Origin: Coleophoma eucalyptorum
Lineage: Eukaryota; Ascomycota; Leotiomycetes; Helotiales; Dermateaceae
Direction: 5' to 3'
DNA length: 64,000 bases
Assembly (NCBI GenBank): GCA_026120035.1
Contig: JALRME010000006.1
Location: 992,001 to 1,056,000 of the forward strand
The notes beneath the pieces are model-generated. The model saw only the letters and a program-made list of their open reading frames with translations, was not told where the DNA came from and did not search any database. Positions 32,976 to 43,647 of the stretch are shown one piece after another. How positions within the stretch are numbered: position 1 is the first letter of the stretch; every line of letters starts with the position of its first letter. Both the position numbers and the translations under genes were made by a program.

Positions 32976-34395
32976 ATGCCTGACAACAAGAAACCAGAGA
33001 GCACGCCAAAGCCATTTAAAGTCCACGTTGATCAATCCAAGCTCGATCACCTACAGCAAAAACTCTCCCTAACTGACTTCCCTGGTGAGTTGGAAGATGC
33101 TGGGACAAAGTGCGGTCCGCGCGTGGCCGATATCAAACGTTTGACATCGCATTGGAAAGACTCGTTTGATTGGCGGAAACAGGAAGAGCAAATGAACAAA
33201 CTGCCTATGTACACGATAGATATCGAAGTCAGTGAGGGTTTTGGGGTGGTGAATGTCCATTTCGTGCATCAAAGAGCTGCCGTGGAAAATGCTGTACCGT
33301 TATTATTCCTACATGGCTGTGAGTCCAGCATCTTTATCTGCAGTTTGATAGAGAAGAACTGCTACTGACAGAAAATCAGGGCCAGGGAATTTCTTGGAGG
33401 TTTCCAAAATGTTGCCTCTGTTGAAAAAGGGCAACGAGGACGGGAATCCTGCTTTTCATGTCGTTGCACCTTCGTTGGTCAATTTTGGGTTTTCATCTCG
33501 TGTTAGTAAAGTGTGTAAAGGAGTCATTTTCCGTTACGGCATAAATTCTAACCCAAGTAGGAGAAATTCGGATTGCAAAAGCACGCGGAGGTCTATAACA
33601 AACTAATGATAGCTTTGGGCTATGATCAATATGGTTGGTAATCATCTCCATCGATATGTGTTTTCCTAACCTCGACGGCCTGCAGTGGTGCAAGGAGGCG
33701 ATTGGGGCTCGTTGATCCTCCGAGCATTGGGACTCAACCATAGTGCACACGTCAAGGCTCTCCACTCCAACATGATTATCGCCAACTTCCCCAATCCGTT
33801 GAAAACCCCAGTACGGTTTGTGACCTCGCTAGCAAGGCATGCACTCAGCGGCTTTCTACCAACCTACACACCCGCTGAGTCGGCCATGCTCGCAAGAATT
33901 ACCGACTGGCGAGAAGGCTCAGGGAAGGGCTACTTCGCTCAGATGTCGACAAAGCCGCAAACTATTGGATATTCGCTCGCAGACTCACCCGTCGGCTTGC
34001 TTGCATGGATCTATGAGAAGCTGGTATCATGGACCGATGAATATCCATGGACCGACGACGAGATCCTGACTTGGATTAGTATCTATTACTTTTCAGCAGC
34101 TGGGCCAGATGCTGCGAGTTTCATCTATTATGAGTCCCAGAATGAAAAGGTTGATCTCTTCGCTTGGGTTGATATACCTATCGGATTGGCGTACTTGCCA
34201 AAGGAAGTTTGCAATTTGCCCCGTGCTTGGGCCCAAGGCTTGGGTCGCGTTGTCCATGTTACTGAAGCCGATAGCGGTGGTCATTTTGCGGCTTATGAGA
34301 ATCCCGATGTCATCGTTGGGGACTTGCAGGAGATGATGAGGAAAGGTGGCCCTGCTTTTGGTGTTGTAGAGAGTATGAATGGATATGCGAGGTGA
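32976..34395 (+). CDS. Epoxide hydrolase, alpha/beta-hydrolase fold
   Basis: Four exons (32976-33318, 33380-33510, 33561-33633, 33686-34395) give 418 residues. An epoxide-hydrolase N-terminal domain ('[27 protein letters not shown]', '[19 protein letters not shown]') precedes the catalytic core. The first junction restores the oxyanion motif 'HGWPGN', and the last restores 'VQGGDWGS', whose Asp188 is the expected nucleophile. The charge-relay histidine is in '[10 protein letters not shown]'. The lid contains '[16 protein letters not shown]'. The enzyme opens epoxides to vicinal diols by way of an ester intermediate. No signal peptide or membrane anchor is seen, so it is probably cytosolic. 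The 3' end is followed by the aldo-keto reductase gene on the same strand; the two may act in sequence in substrate breakdown or detoxification. Confidence 0.92.
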
Positions 34396-34610
34396 GGCAG
34401 CGAGGGCTGATTTTCATCATTGGAAAAGCTATGTAAAGCACTATGAATCCTAAGATACAATGTGCATACCTGAATTTTCATCCATTGATGCTTATTTTCT
34501 CTCAAATACTACTTGAAAACATGGATTCCCTTAACATTGGGTTGTGCTAGAAACGTAATCCGCATCACCAGGGTTCTTTGAAGGAGATAATGAATAAAGC
34601 CGACGCGAAC

Positions 34611-34625
34611 TCTCGGAAACCGAGA
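34611..34625. promoter_or_regulatory. Palindrome TCTCGG-N3-CCGAGA
   Basis: Two 6-bp arms around AAA form an inverted CGG pair with a 3-bp spacer. It lies about 300 bp upstream of the aldo-keto reductase start. This is a plausible Zn2Cys6 site, although its orientation differs from the site upstream of the epoxide hydrolase, so one factor need not bind both. Confidence 0.4.
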
Positions 34626-34814
34626 ACCTAAATCCGCCCAAAGTTAAAGCATACGATAGTAATGATTTGTTTGCACGTCGGGAAGCACGTATGGATCTAT
34701 GGCGTCTGGATTGGGTGTGGCACATGGAAGACCGACCCACAAACGACTAGCCCTCATTTGGAATGCAGCTGGTCGTGTTAATATTAAGAGCAAACGAGTG
34801 ACGTGAACGACACT

Positions 34815-34821
34815 TATATAA
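34815..34821 (+). promoter_or_regulatory. TATA-like element
   Basis: TATATAA about 110 bp upstream of the aldo-keto reductase start codon, at a distance typical of fungal TATA promoters. Position and sequence are the only evidence. Confidence 0.45.
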
Positions 34822-34925
34822 GAACGTCTGCTCTAAGAAACGGGGATGCTCGCTGCAACACTCAGAAACCCTCATTACAAAATCGTTCTAAGAACTTTCA
34901 GCAGCACGAATAGACAACAAGCAAG

Positions 34926-36021
34926 ATGGCAACCCTAGTAGGGAAGCCAGTCACAGCAAATGGCCTTGGACTTATGAGTATGATTTGGTCTCATGAGAAA
35001 GTCATTACACTAACACAAGTCGCCCAGGAATGACTTTAAAACATGATCGTCTCCCAGACGAAGAGGCATTCAGAGTGCTCAAGGCAGCTCTCGCCTGTGG
35101 TGCCAATGTCTGGAACGGAGCGGACTTCTATGGTACTCAAGATGAGAACTCACTGCACCTGATGCATCGGTACTTTACCAAGTATCCTGAGGATGCTGAC
35201 AAGGTGATTCTCTGCATTAAGAGTGGAGTTGTGAGCGCCAAATTCGATATCGACGCCAGCCCAGAGGCAATGCGAAGAATGGTTGAGAACAGCAATAAAA
35301 TCCTGGATGGAAAGAAAACAATCGATCTCTTCGGGCCCGGACGGGTCGACCAAAATGTGCCAATTGAGAAAACGGTCGAAGGACTGGCACAGTTGGTTAA
35401 GGAAGGAAAGATTGGTGGGATCCAACTTTCGGAAGTCAGGGCAGAAACCATTCTACGAGCAGCCAAAGTTACCCAGATTGACATGGTGGAAGCAGAAGTA
35501 TCACTCTGGTCAACAGACATCTTTGAAAATGGTGTTACGAAGACTTGTGCAGAACTGGGTATCGTTGTGGTTGGTCATACACCACTGGGAGCTGGAATGT
35601 TGACGGGTCAAATCAAGAAACTCAGTGACATGCCTGAGAACGATCATCACAGAATGTTCCCTCGATTTCAAGGGGAGAATTTCGAGAAGAATCTGGAACT
35701 TGTGAAAGAGTTAGAAAAGCTGGTACTGGGAAACTGTTACGATTCAACTGAAGGTTGACTGCTAACACCTCACAGGCGACGATCAAAAATTGCTCAGCAC
35801 CTCAGCTAGCTCTTTCGTGGATCAAGAGTCACAATGGCAAGCCTGGCATGCCATTTATCATACCGGTTGCGGGAGCAAGGTCAGAGTCGAGGGTTAAGGA
35901 GAACTGTACGGATATTAATCTGTCCGAGTCAGACTTGCAGGAGATCAACTCTATACTGAGGAAGTTTCCAGTAGCAGGTAGCAGATACCCCGAGTTTGTA
36001 GCCAAACTGGCAGAGTATTAG
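34926..36021 (+). CDS. Aldo-keto reductase, pyridoxal-reductase-like (AKR8 type)
   Basis: Three exons (34926-34977, 35028-35722, 35776-36021) give 330 residues. The first intron has a CACTAACAC branch region, and its removal gives 'GLGLMRMTLKHDRLPDEEAF'. The TIM-barrel AKR residues are Asp50 and Tyr52 ('WNGADFYG') and the lysine in 'ILCIKSGV'. The fourth member of the usual tetrad, His, is replaced at 'GRVDQNVPIE', as in yeast-type pyridoxal reductases. NADPH binding is suggested by 'FIIPVAGARSESRVKEN'. The ORF reads into the second intron and ends early there. The enzyme reduces aldehydes or ketones with NADPH. The family match is to pyridoxal reductase, but the neighbours suggest a carbonyl intermediate of a catabolic route; this is inference. 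Confidence 0.9.
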
Positions 36022-36472
36022 ACATAGCATTGTGATGGGCATAGATTTAAGAGTGTAGCAGTATTTGACAAAATATATCAGCAGGAGTGATTTCGGAGGA
36101 TGTTTGATGGTAGAATCGGTGATGCCGTGTGGGGTTTCGTGAGAATCGCCTCCATAATGACTTAACTCCTTCTAGCTAGTTCGACCAGGTGGTAGCCGTC
36201 TTGGGGAAAGCTTTGGTTGCTGCCACATACGCGAGGTCCAACTAACTCTAAGATCCTTGTCATCTTCTCCATCCGCATCATGGTCGTCTGTCTGTTCTTC
36301 ACATTGCTGCTCCTAAGCTACTGCTATGTCCAATGTTGATATATCTTTTTGGTCTTTCCGCATCTGATAGATGCCTGCCTGTGGCCGATTTGACTCTTTT
36401 GTACTCTTGTCGCCGGCACAGATGAAAATCAAATCGACGAGCATTTGGAGATAAGCTGTCACCTCATCAGTC
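36022..36472. other. Intergenic promoter region of the Zn2Cys6 regulator
   Basis: Holds the 3' flank of the aldo-keto reductase gene and the promoter of the regulator. A CGG-N5-CCG inverted pair occurs at 36117-36127. A minus-strand open frame of 115 codons overlaps the regulator's first exon; I regard it as a shadow. Confidence 0.5.
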
Positions 36473-38078
36473 ATGGTATATTGTGGAAAGCCTTCTCGAT
36501 CATGTGGGCAATGTAGGAAGAGAGATATTAAAGTAGCGATGACTGATCTCGGAAGGCGACCCTTGCTAATGGTACGCACAGTGTGACAAGCGTGCGGTTT
36601 CTTGCGGACAATGTACTCGAGCGAATCTTCAATGTCCTGGGTATCAGAACCCAAAGGCACTTGTTTTTCGAGATCAAACAGCGTCTGTCATCCAGAAGGC
36701 TTCGGATACATCCGAAGACATATTTCGTAAGCCACTATTCACAAAATACGACTCATCATTGCCATATTTGTTACCTTGCACGACTGGTCTAACGCCGTAT
36801 CCACTCCCTCCCGTGGAGACACGTGCTAAAGGCGTGTTTGTCTCCCAGTATGTCCTCAGATATTCATCTATAATGGGTTACATGCCGCGCTTCTTGCCTA
36901 GCACGTATACGCCTATTCATCTTGTATTTACATTTAAAGCGGTCAGCTTGCTGTACTTCTCCAACAAAGTGATGTCTCATTCGGTGTTGGATGAGGCATG
37001 GAGATCGTACGGTGTTGCTTTATCGTTAACGAACAAGGCTCTACAGCAACCCCAGGCTGCAGCCGACAATACCACACTCCTAACGATATTCCTTCTCGAC
37101 CTGTTCGAAAGGCTTGCCAATAAGAGACATTTGAGCGTGATATCTGACAAAAGGCATATTAATGGAGCTCTCGCTCTCTTCAAGCTCCGCGGGCAAGCTC
37201 TATTTCATGATCCGTTGGCCATGAGCATGTTCTCCCAGTTGAGAGTTCTGATGCTTACGGGCTGTCTCGAACATAATATGGACGTGCCAAAAGACTTCAT
37301 CACCATTCATAACCACGCATCTCAATCCATGGACATTGATCATCCAGATTGGCATTTCTCTACTCTTTTGATAAGATTTATCGGCATGAAAGTGCGCGTC
37401 TATAAAGAAGAGGATATATCGGATGCCGTGCAGTCTGCTCTGCAATTGGAAGATGACTTTGAGCAAACGTGTTGGAAAATGCCTCGATCATGGGAGTTTG
37501 ACACCATCACAAGGTCACTGGTCCCACATCTAGTCCATGAAGGTTGCTATCACGTCTATCCATCAGCTGAAGTTTGTCGAACCTGGAACAATTTTCGACT
37601 CATTCGAATTCTATTGAATGAAATGATCTTAGAGCTGCTTCAAACTCGTAAACAAAACTCTTCCTGCAAGATAAGTTATGATCAGGCGGAGCAACAAGTA
37701 TATACTTGCACTCTGACAATCAAGCGATTGTGCAATGAGATATGTGCTTCTTTGCCTCAATTTGTCAGGGATCCTTCGTCTCTTGCGGCCGTAGCAAATG
37801 GGAATATGAAATTGGCAGGCATTTTCGTGCACGACCAAATCTCGACGTCCCAAAGGAAAAGCCAAGCAACGACACTCATTTTCGCGCTATATATTGCCGC
37901 TAGCTCACCGACCTGCCTGTTGCAGAATCACCGATGGATCATCAATGAACTGCAAACTATGGGCCTTGACTTGGAAATCACAGAGGCACGAATAGTGAAG
38001 GACATTCTGCTGAAGAAAGAAAAAGTGAATCCGTGGGTGATCGCGAACACGCTGGAGTTGTTTTTCTTCGGGCCGTGA
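36473..38078 (+). CDS. Zn2Cys6 transcription factor of the putative catabolic cluster
   Basis: Two exons (36473-36532, 36582-38078) give 518 residues. The zinc cluster is C11-X2-C14-X6-C21-X6-C28-X2-C31-X6-C38. The 49-bp intron falls between Lys20 and Cys21, so half the cluster sits on a 60-nt first exon. The second half, 'CDKRAVSCGQCTRANLQCPGY', is followed by 'NPKALVFRDQT', a common fungal continuation. The rest is the Fungal_trans_2 type, shown by 'LPSTYTP...TFKAVSLLYFSNKV...LDEAWRSYGVALSLTNKALQ'. It is a nuclear DNA-binding regulator. Its place between the reductase and the aldehyde dehydrogenase suggests that it controls this cluster. A conventional long-ORF reading starts at a non-ATG codon near 36759 and misses the DNA-binding domain. 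Confidence 0.9.
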
Positions 38079-39585
38079 GGGTTCACTTATACTATCATTA
38101 TTTTAAAGCAGCTAGTTGTACCGCCGAGAAATCAATGCCTGCCAAACCTAGTCTCAAGGTCGAATTCATACTACATTAAGCTTGCGATGTCAAAGATAGC
38201 ATAGAAGCGTTGCTTGACAAAGAAAATGCTATGCTGACAGGACGTGTGGGGTTGCTGGGTTTTTTTCTTCCTTGGAGACCGTCGCGCACTGGACCCACAG
38301 AGCCACTAAATAGCGTTTAACCAGGCGGAGAGTGGGAGTAAAACTGTCGCGCACCTATTTCAGCCACGGTCGTGGCTCTAATTTTACAGTACAGTATTGT
38401 ACATCTGCTTTCACACCATCTTAGTGTCTCTACTACAGTAAATTATTCGAAGGAGGAAGACTCCAGCTTCCCTCCGCTGTTGCCCAGAGGAGATGACTTT
38501 GCCCAGATGAGGAGCCCCATAATGCAGTGCGATGCATTCACTAGCGAGGCTGCAGGTACTGGGTTACGACTGCGCATAACCTGCGGAGTAAGCACCTTAT
38601 TATTAAAGCAAAATGAGCCGCGCGATCACCAGAATGTCAACAGCATTGCGTTATGGGTGTCGTGTTCTCCTTGTTCCTCTGGGCGTTTTGGTCAACTGAT
38701 GAATAAATATATTACGGCTATTAGAGTCGGTATTGAAGAGCAGTTACCACCACCGCGGAAATATTACCCCACCAAGTCCTGGTGCGGGGTACTTTGCGGC
38801 TACTACCAAGCATTACTCGCGACTTTGGGGCTTCCAGGTCGCTAAGTCCGTTGTGGCTGGTTATTGGAAACACCTACCGTCGCCGGCGAAATTTCCATGA
38901 TGGCACAACTGGGCGAGCTGCACGAGTCAGTGTCGCTATTTTTGACGTGGAAGCATTCCGAACTTGCTTGCATGCAATCGGATTTCTTTCATCACAAGTT
39001 GGTCATCACGAGTATCCTTTCAACAATTTAAAGTTCTGATGTGTTTTGCTGCATGGGTGTCTGCAGCCAGTCACGACAATCTCTTCCTTCTTGATATCTG
39101 CTAAGACAATTGCGCTGTAGCCCAGTCCAGGCCTTAGCCAATATGCTGTCCTTACCAGCCGGCCTCAGTGTCTGAGCGAACTTGGACCTTCTAGTGACCC
39201 ACCATACTACCGATGTGATACTTGAGAGAGGGGACGTTTTTTTAACGAAGCTCTGGAAGCTACGGTGGCCCTACGGCCTGACCAGATGAGAGGCTTGAGG
39301 CTGTCTGTTCGTTTCATGATACGCTACTGAGGGCTGAAGATAGCCATTAAGTCCCCTAGCAGACCAGGATACCGAGGTTTGTGGTCCGCTACGGAGGAGT
39401 CATGCAGTCCTGCCCCGAGACTTGGCACTTCAGGTAGCTCGAAGCTGAGCTACAGAGGCTGACTATAAGAAGCTGCCCTCTTTCCTAGAAACTCAAATAT
39501 CTATCTTGACCATTGGATACTCTCGAATCTCTTTTACTTAGGCTATTTCACACAGACTTTTGATAAAAAAAACTACCCATTCAAT
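38079..39585. other. Intergenic, 1.5-kb promoter region of the aldehyde dehydrogenase
   Basis: Lies between two plus-strand genes. It contains several CGG/CCG pairs, for example CCG-N3-CGG near 39392, and a TATA-like element at 39464. Open frames up to 157 codons (38372-38845) show no domain and an irregular composition, so I do not call them genes. Confidence 0.5.
39464..39469 (+). promoter_or_regulatory. TATA-like element
   Basis: TATAAG about 120 bp before the aldehyde dehydrogenase start, followed by a C/T-rich leader. The distance fits; no other support. Confidence 0.4.
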
Positions 39586-41256
39586 ATGGCTCCTTCAGCG
39601 ATAAGCGAAGACCGCATATCCTTCACCAGCTTCCACAATGTCATCAACAACCAGCTACGGTCTTCCAAGACAATGACCCAGGGAGTCAATCCTACTACAG
39701 GCGAAAAGCTGTGGGATGTACCTGTTGCGACTGAGGCCGATTTGAATGAAGCTGTTATTGCAGCCCGAAAGGCATTCCCATCTTGGTCCAAGACACCAAT
39801 TGAGGAAAGAAAGAGAATGGTCAGCCAATGGAATGACGTATACGCAAGCTACGAGAAGGAGTTTACCGATCTGATCGTAAAAGAATGTGGAAAGCCAAGA
39901 ATGTTTGGCGCGTAAGTCATATGAAATCTAATACCTTCTTACGATCCATCTAACCCACGAACAGCGCCGAGGTTAAGATGACGCAAAACTTCATTATGCA
40001 TCACAGTATGTTTTCCTAAAGCTTTGTAAGAAGTTAGATTTCAGATTGCTGACCATCTATTAGCAACTCTGGATCTCCCAACCGAAACCCTCGAGCTTGA
40101 GAAGGAGACTGTGAAGACAAGATATGTCCCATTGGGAATTGTGGGAGCCATCTGCCCATGGAACTTTCCCCTTGTTCTTTCCACCGGAAAGATCTCACCA
40201 GCGTTGGTTACAGGAAACTGTATCATCGTAAAGCCTTCTCCATTTACCCCATATACAGCATTGAAGCTCTGCGAAATTGCAATGGACATCTTCCCACCTG
40301 GAGTATTCCAAGTCCTTGGTGGTGATGACCAACTTGGTCCATGGGTATGTCTCCTTGCTGCAGAACATCTAGGCAAAACTAACGGATGAATAGATGACTG
40401 CTCATCCTGATATTCAAAAGATCTCCTTCACTGGATCAATTGCAACCGGAAAGCACATCATGGCCGCCTGTGCCAAGACACTAAAGCGTGTAACCCTCGA
40501 ACTTGGAGGAAATGATGCCTCAATTGTTTGCGCAGACGTCGACGTCGCTGCTACAGCACCTATGCTTGTTATGGGTGCATTCTACAACAGTGGACAAGTT
40601 TGCGTCGCTACTAAGCGAATTTACATCCACCAGGACATTTACGAGCCTATGGTAAAGGCAATGGCAGAGTTTGCAAAGACCTTGAAGGTAGGAGGTGATG
40701 AAGAGGGAGTCATGGTTGGTCCCATTCAGAACAGCATGCAGCACGAGCGCGTCGCTGGATTCTTCGACGAGGGCAAGAAGCAAGGCTGGAACTATGCCGT
40801 CGGTGGTAAGCTCGAGACTGTCTTAAATGGAAAGGGATACTTCATCACACCAACTATCGTCGACAACCCACCTTCTGACTCCCGTATCATCCAAGAAGAG
40901 CCCTTTGTAAGTATTTTCCCAGTCAAATCACCTCACACCTCAACTAACACAAATAACAGGGCCCAATCGTACCAACACAACCCTGGACCGACGAAGCCGA
41001 AGTCATTGCACGAGCTAACGATACCAACACTGGACTCGGAGCATGTGTATGGAGCAAAGACCTCGACCGTGCTGAGCGTATTGCTGAGCAACTCGAGGCT
41101 GGAAGCGTCTGGGTCAACAGCTTCGAACAACCCGTTCCTCAAGCTGCTTTCGGAGGTTTCAAGGAGAGTGGAATCGGTGCTGAGTGGGGTTCCCAGGGTT
41201 TAGTCAACTACTGTAACATCCAGGCCATCCATCTCTACAAGGGACCTTGCATGTAA
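39586..41256 (+). CDS. NAD(P)-dependent aldehyde dehydrogenase
   Basis: Five exons (39586-39911, 39965-40005, 40064-40344, 40394-40906, 40960-41256) join to 485 residues, the normal ALDH length. Present are 'VPLGIVGAICPWNFP', 'GNCIIVKPSPFTP', 'ISFTGSIATGK', the general base in 'TLELGGND' (Glu252) and the nucleophile in 'SGQVCVATKR' (Cys286). The last exon adds 'GPIVPTQPW' and 'AGSVWVNSF...QAAFGGFKESGIG'. In the unspliced sequence the fourth exon runs on in another frame, which hides the C-terminal oligomerisation segment. The enzyme oxidises an aldehyde to its acid. Codon choice is strongly biased (many C-ending codons), suggesting high expression. It is the last gene of the putative catabolic cluster, although the 1.5-kb gap before it makes membership uncertain. 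Confidence 0.94.
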
Positions 41257-41755
41257 ATATACTGGAAGGGAGGGCGGAGTAATGGTCATGCCTTTTGGGT
41301 TTATAAGCGGGACTACGATTCCATGTATATTGTTTACGCTATGCTGATTTGGATATGATGGTTTATGATGGATTTGCAATACCTTTGAAGTTATTCTCGG
41401 CATAGTCACAAATTAAAAAGACGATTGAATTATTGATTCCTTGCGTATTCCTTTGAATATCGCCAAGCAGTTTTATTTGATTGGTTAGGTTCCAGGTTCC
41501 AATAGCACTGGCAGCTAAGCATATCGTACAACTAAAATGTCAGATATACTGTATGATGAGCAGTAACAAGCAATCTGCAACACGCTAAACAGCAATCGAT
41601 GTTAAACCCAACGCCATGCATTCCCATCCAGCACCAAGCAAAAAAAATCATTAAAGCCATATAGCAATCCACAAAATGCCTCACATCAACTTCCTCATGA
41701 GCGCTCTATCTCCAGTAGAACGAGGCAAGCGGAGAAGACAACAGAGAGAAGGTTT
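41257..41755. other. Convergent intergenic region
   Basis: Shared 3' flank of the aldehyde dehydrogenase (plus) and BRCT protein (minus) genes. AT-rich, with nothing else visible. Confidence 0.6.
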
Positions 41756-42534
41756 TCACATCTTAATCTTCTTTGCCGCTGGTTCTGCGCTCTCAAGCAT
41801 CTCGATGAACTCGTCCTCGTCCATTGTCTCCAGGCCGAGCTTCTCGATCTGCTCCAGCTTCTTGGGGCCGGCATCATTGCCAATGACTACAAAGCTGGTA
41901 TTTCCACTTAATGACTTGGCCAGCTTGCCTATTTCGCGAGTATGTCAGTACGACAAGGAGATTGGAGAAGTGCGGGGCGGAAAGAAAGTGTGTAAGTTTC
42001 ATCGAGTTTAGAAGGGTAATGCAGGACATGTGACCAGCCAGCACAACAAAGTGGCAGTTTGGGGCATGAGAGTGAGAGAAGCAAAGAGAAAAGTCTAAGA
42101 AACATACCCCCATAGCACGTAACTAGCGCCTCCAAATTCTTGCGCCCCATGATCGGCGGCACCCCCGTAACCACAATAGCCTTTCCACTCAGCAGATCCC
42201 CGCTGCCGGCCAACAAGGCCTTCACGTTTTCCGGCAAATTCCCATCCTCCTTCTTGCCCTTTGGCTTCTCCGCATTGGCAGCGCGTTGCTCCGCAGCGGG
42301 CGTGGTCTTGGGCTTCTTCTCCTCCTTGGCCTTGGACGCCGGCGCGGCCTTGACGGGATCTGCTGTCACGCTTCCTCCAATCAGTTGCTGCGTTTCGATT
42401 GAAGCTTCCGGGAGCTTGGCGCTGGCGGCTTCGGCACTTGCTAGGGAGGCGTGGATGGATGCGATCACGTCGCCGTCGAAAAGGACGAATACCTCGGTGC
42501 CGGCACTAGCAGTGGTGGACTTCTTGGGAGGCAT
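41756..42534 (-). CDS. Small free-standing BRCT-domain protein
   Basis: Two exons (42534-42108, 41928-41756) around a 179-bp intron give 199 residues. I start at 42534 (MPPKKSTT); the frame continues upstream without family sequence. Residues 1-60 contain 'VFVLFDGDVIASIHASLASAEAASAK', and 61-100 are Lys/Ala/Pro-rich. A BRCT domain spans about 113-190: 'LLSGKAIVVTGVPPIMGRKNLEALVTCYGG|KLAKSLSGNTSFVVIGNDAGPKKLEQIEKLG', with the Gly-Gly turn at the intron. The domain resembles that of replication factor C subunit 1 and DNA ligases, which bind 5'-phosphates of DNA. No ligase or AAA domain follows, so this is not RFC1 itself. It ends in a basic 'AAKKIKM', perhaps a nuclear signal. Function is unknown; a DNA-repair role is inference. 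Confidence 0.85.
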
Positions 42535-43647
42535 GATGCAAGGAGCAAGGGTGAGTACTTTGCTGTTAAAGTTGCTTGGAGTGATTTCGAGGTTGTAGAC
42601 GGCGAATTGGATTGGATTGTGGCTTTCTTGACTTCTATGTCCTCGGTATAAACAGGACGAGGTCAACTTATATACATTTCTAGCTCTAGAGTCTAGACAG
42701 GAAGGAGGTCCGGATTAGACGTGCTCGCTAGGCAACAGTTCGAGCTGCTGCCTCGCGAAACGTGCGCGAGAGCACGTGCGTGGCTTGCTGCCTTGCTGCC
42801 TTGCTGCCTATTTATTGCATGCATGTTGCCTTCTCTTCTCGTCCTGCCAAATCTAATGATTCTCGTAGATCAATTTTGATGCCTAGTTATGGATATGAAT
42901 ACGGACAGGACAGACGATGTCTATTATCCATCGCTATTTTTATCTCCCAATGCGAAAGGCTTTAGATCGGTATCACATGACGTAGCTTACACTGCTGGAA
43001 GTGAAGCTTGCTTGATTAGTTTATTCTGGAGTCCTCGCACCTGATGCCAATACATATCAAGTCATAGATAACGAATCATCTTCGCTTCGCCTCATTTACT
43101 GAAACAATATCGGCTCTTCAAGCTTCTGAACAACAATCACGTCACAATGTCACTACGGCGCCAAGACGAATTTAAAGATCTGCAATGTGAACAATAGCAA
43201 ACTCATGTGTTTAGCTACGATTTGTTTTTTTTTGGCACAGCGTGCCCTTTCTCGGTCTCGAAATCGAGTTTCATTTGCCAGATGCACAAATTTGGCGATC
43301 GCTTAAAGGTCAGTAGCTACCGTTGCAAATCCGATGGCATCAGTCACCGCTCCTTCAACTTTCATTGTGCAATACTGTCTTTCCTTATTGCATTCTATAG
43401 TGAGTCTTATCTCGAGACACTGATGTCCATGAGTCAGCCTCTAGAAAACATCAAATAACCCCGAACCTTCACATTAGTCCCCGAGCTGAACCCAATCACG
43501 TGTGGACGCTGTCCACCTGGCATTGCAGCTGCATGCTGACATGGTTGCGTTGCTGTCCTTCCCCACAATCTTGCGTATATCCATAGATGGGTTGGGTTAG
43601 ATTTCTGCTTATTGCTCTCTGGACTGAAACACTACGTACTCAAGGCA
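42535..43647. other. Divergent promoter region
   Basis: Between the BRCT gene (minus) and the HET gene (plus). It contains the CTTGCTGC tandem repeat at 42784. No gene is seen. Confidence 0.55.
42784..42807. repeat. Three tandem copies of CTTGCTGC
   Basis: An exact 8-bp unit is repeated three times without interruption, about 250 bp upstream of the BRCT gene start. Typical of slippage; no function is implied. Confidence 0.8.

Larger units (their letters stand above)
34396..34925. other. Intergenic promoter region of the aldo-keto reductase
   Basis: Contains a CGG-type palindrome at 34611-34625 and a TATA-like element at 34815. Apart from these no gene or repeat is visible. Confidence 0.55.

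Noticed and set aside
36313..36660. 115-codon minus-strand frame overlapping the zinc-cluster exons
   Set aside because: The plus strand carries a perfect spliced Zn2Cys6 domain over the same bases, so this is a shadow frame.
38372..38845. 157-codon plus-strand frame upstream of the aldehyde dehydrogenase
   Set aside because: No recognisable domain, irregular composition, and it lies in a promoter region with many short overlapping frames.
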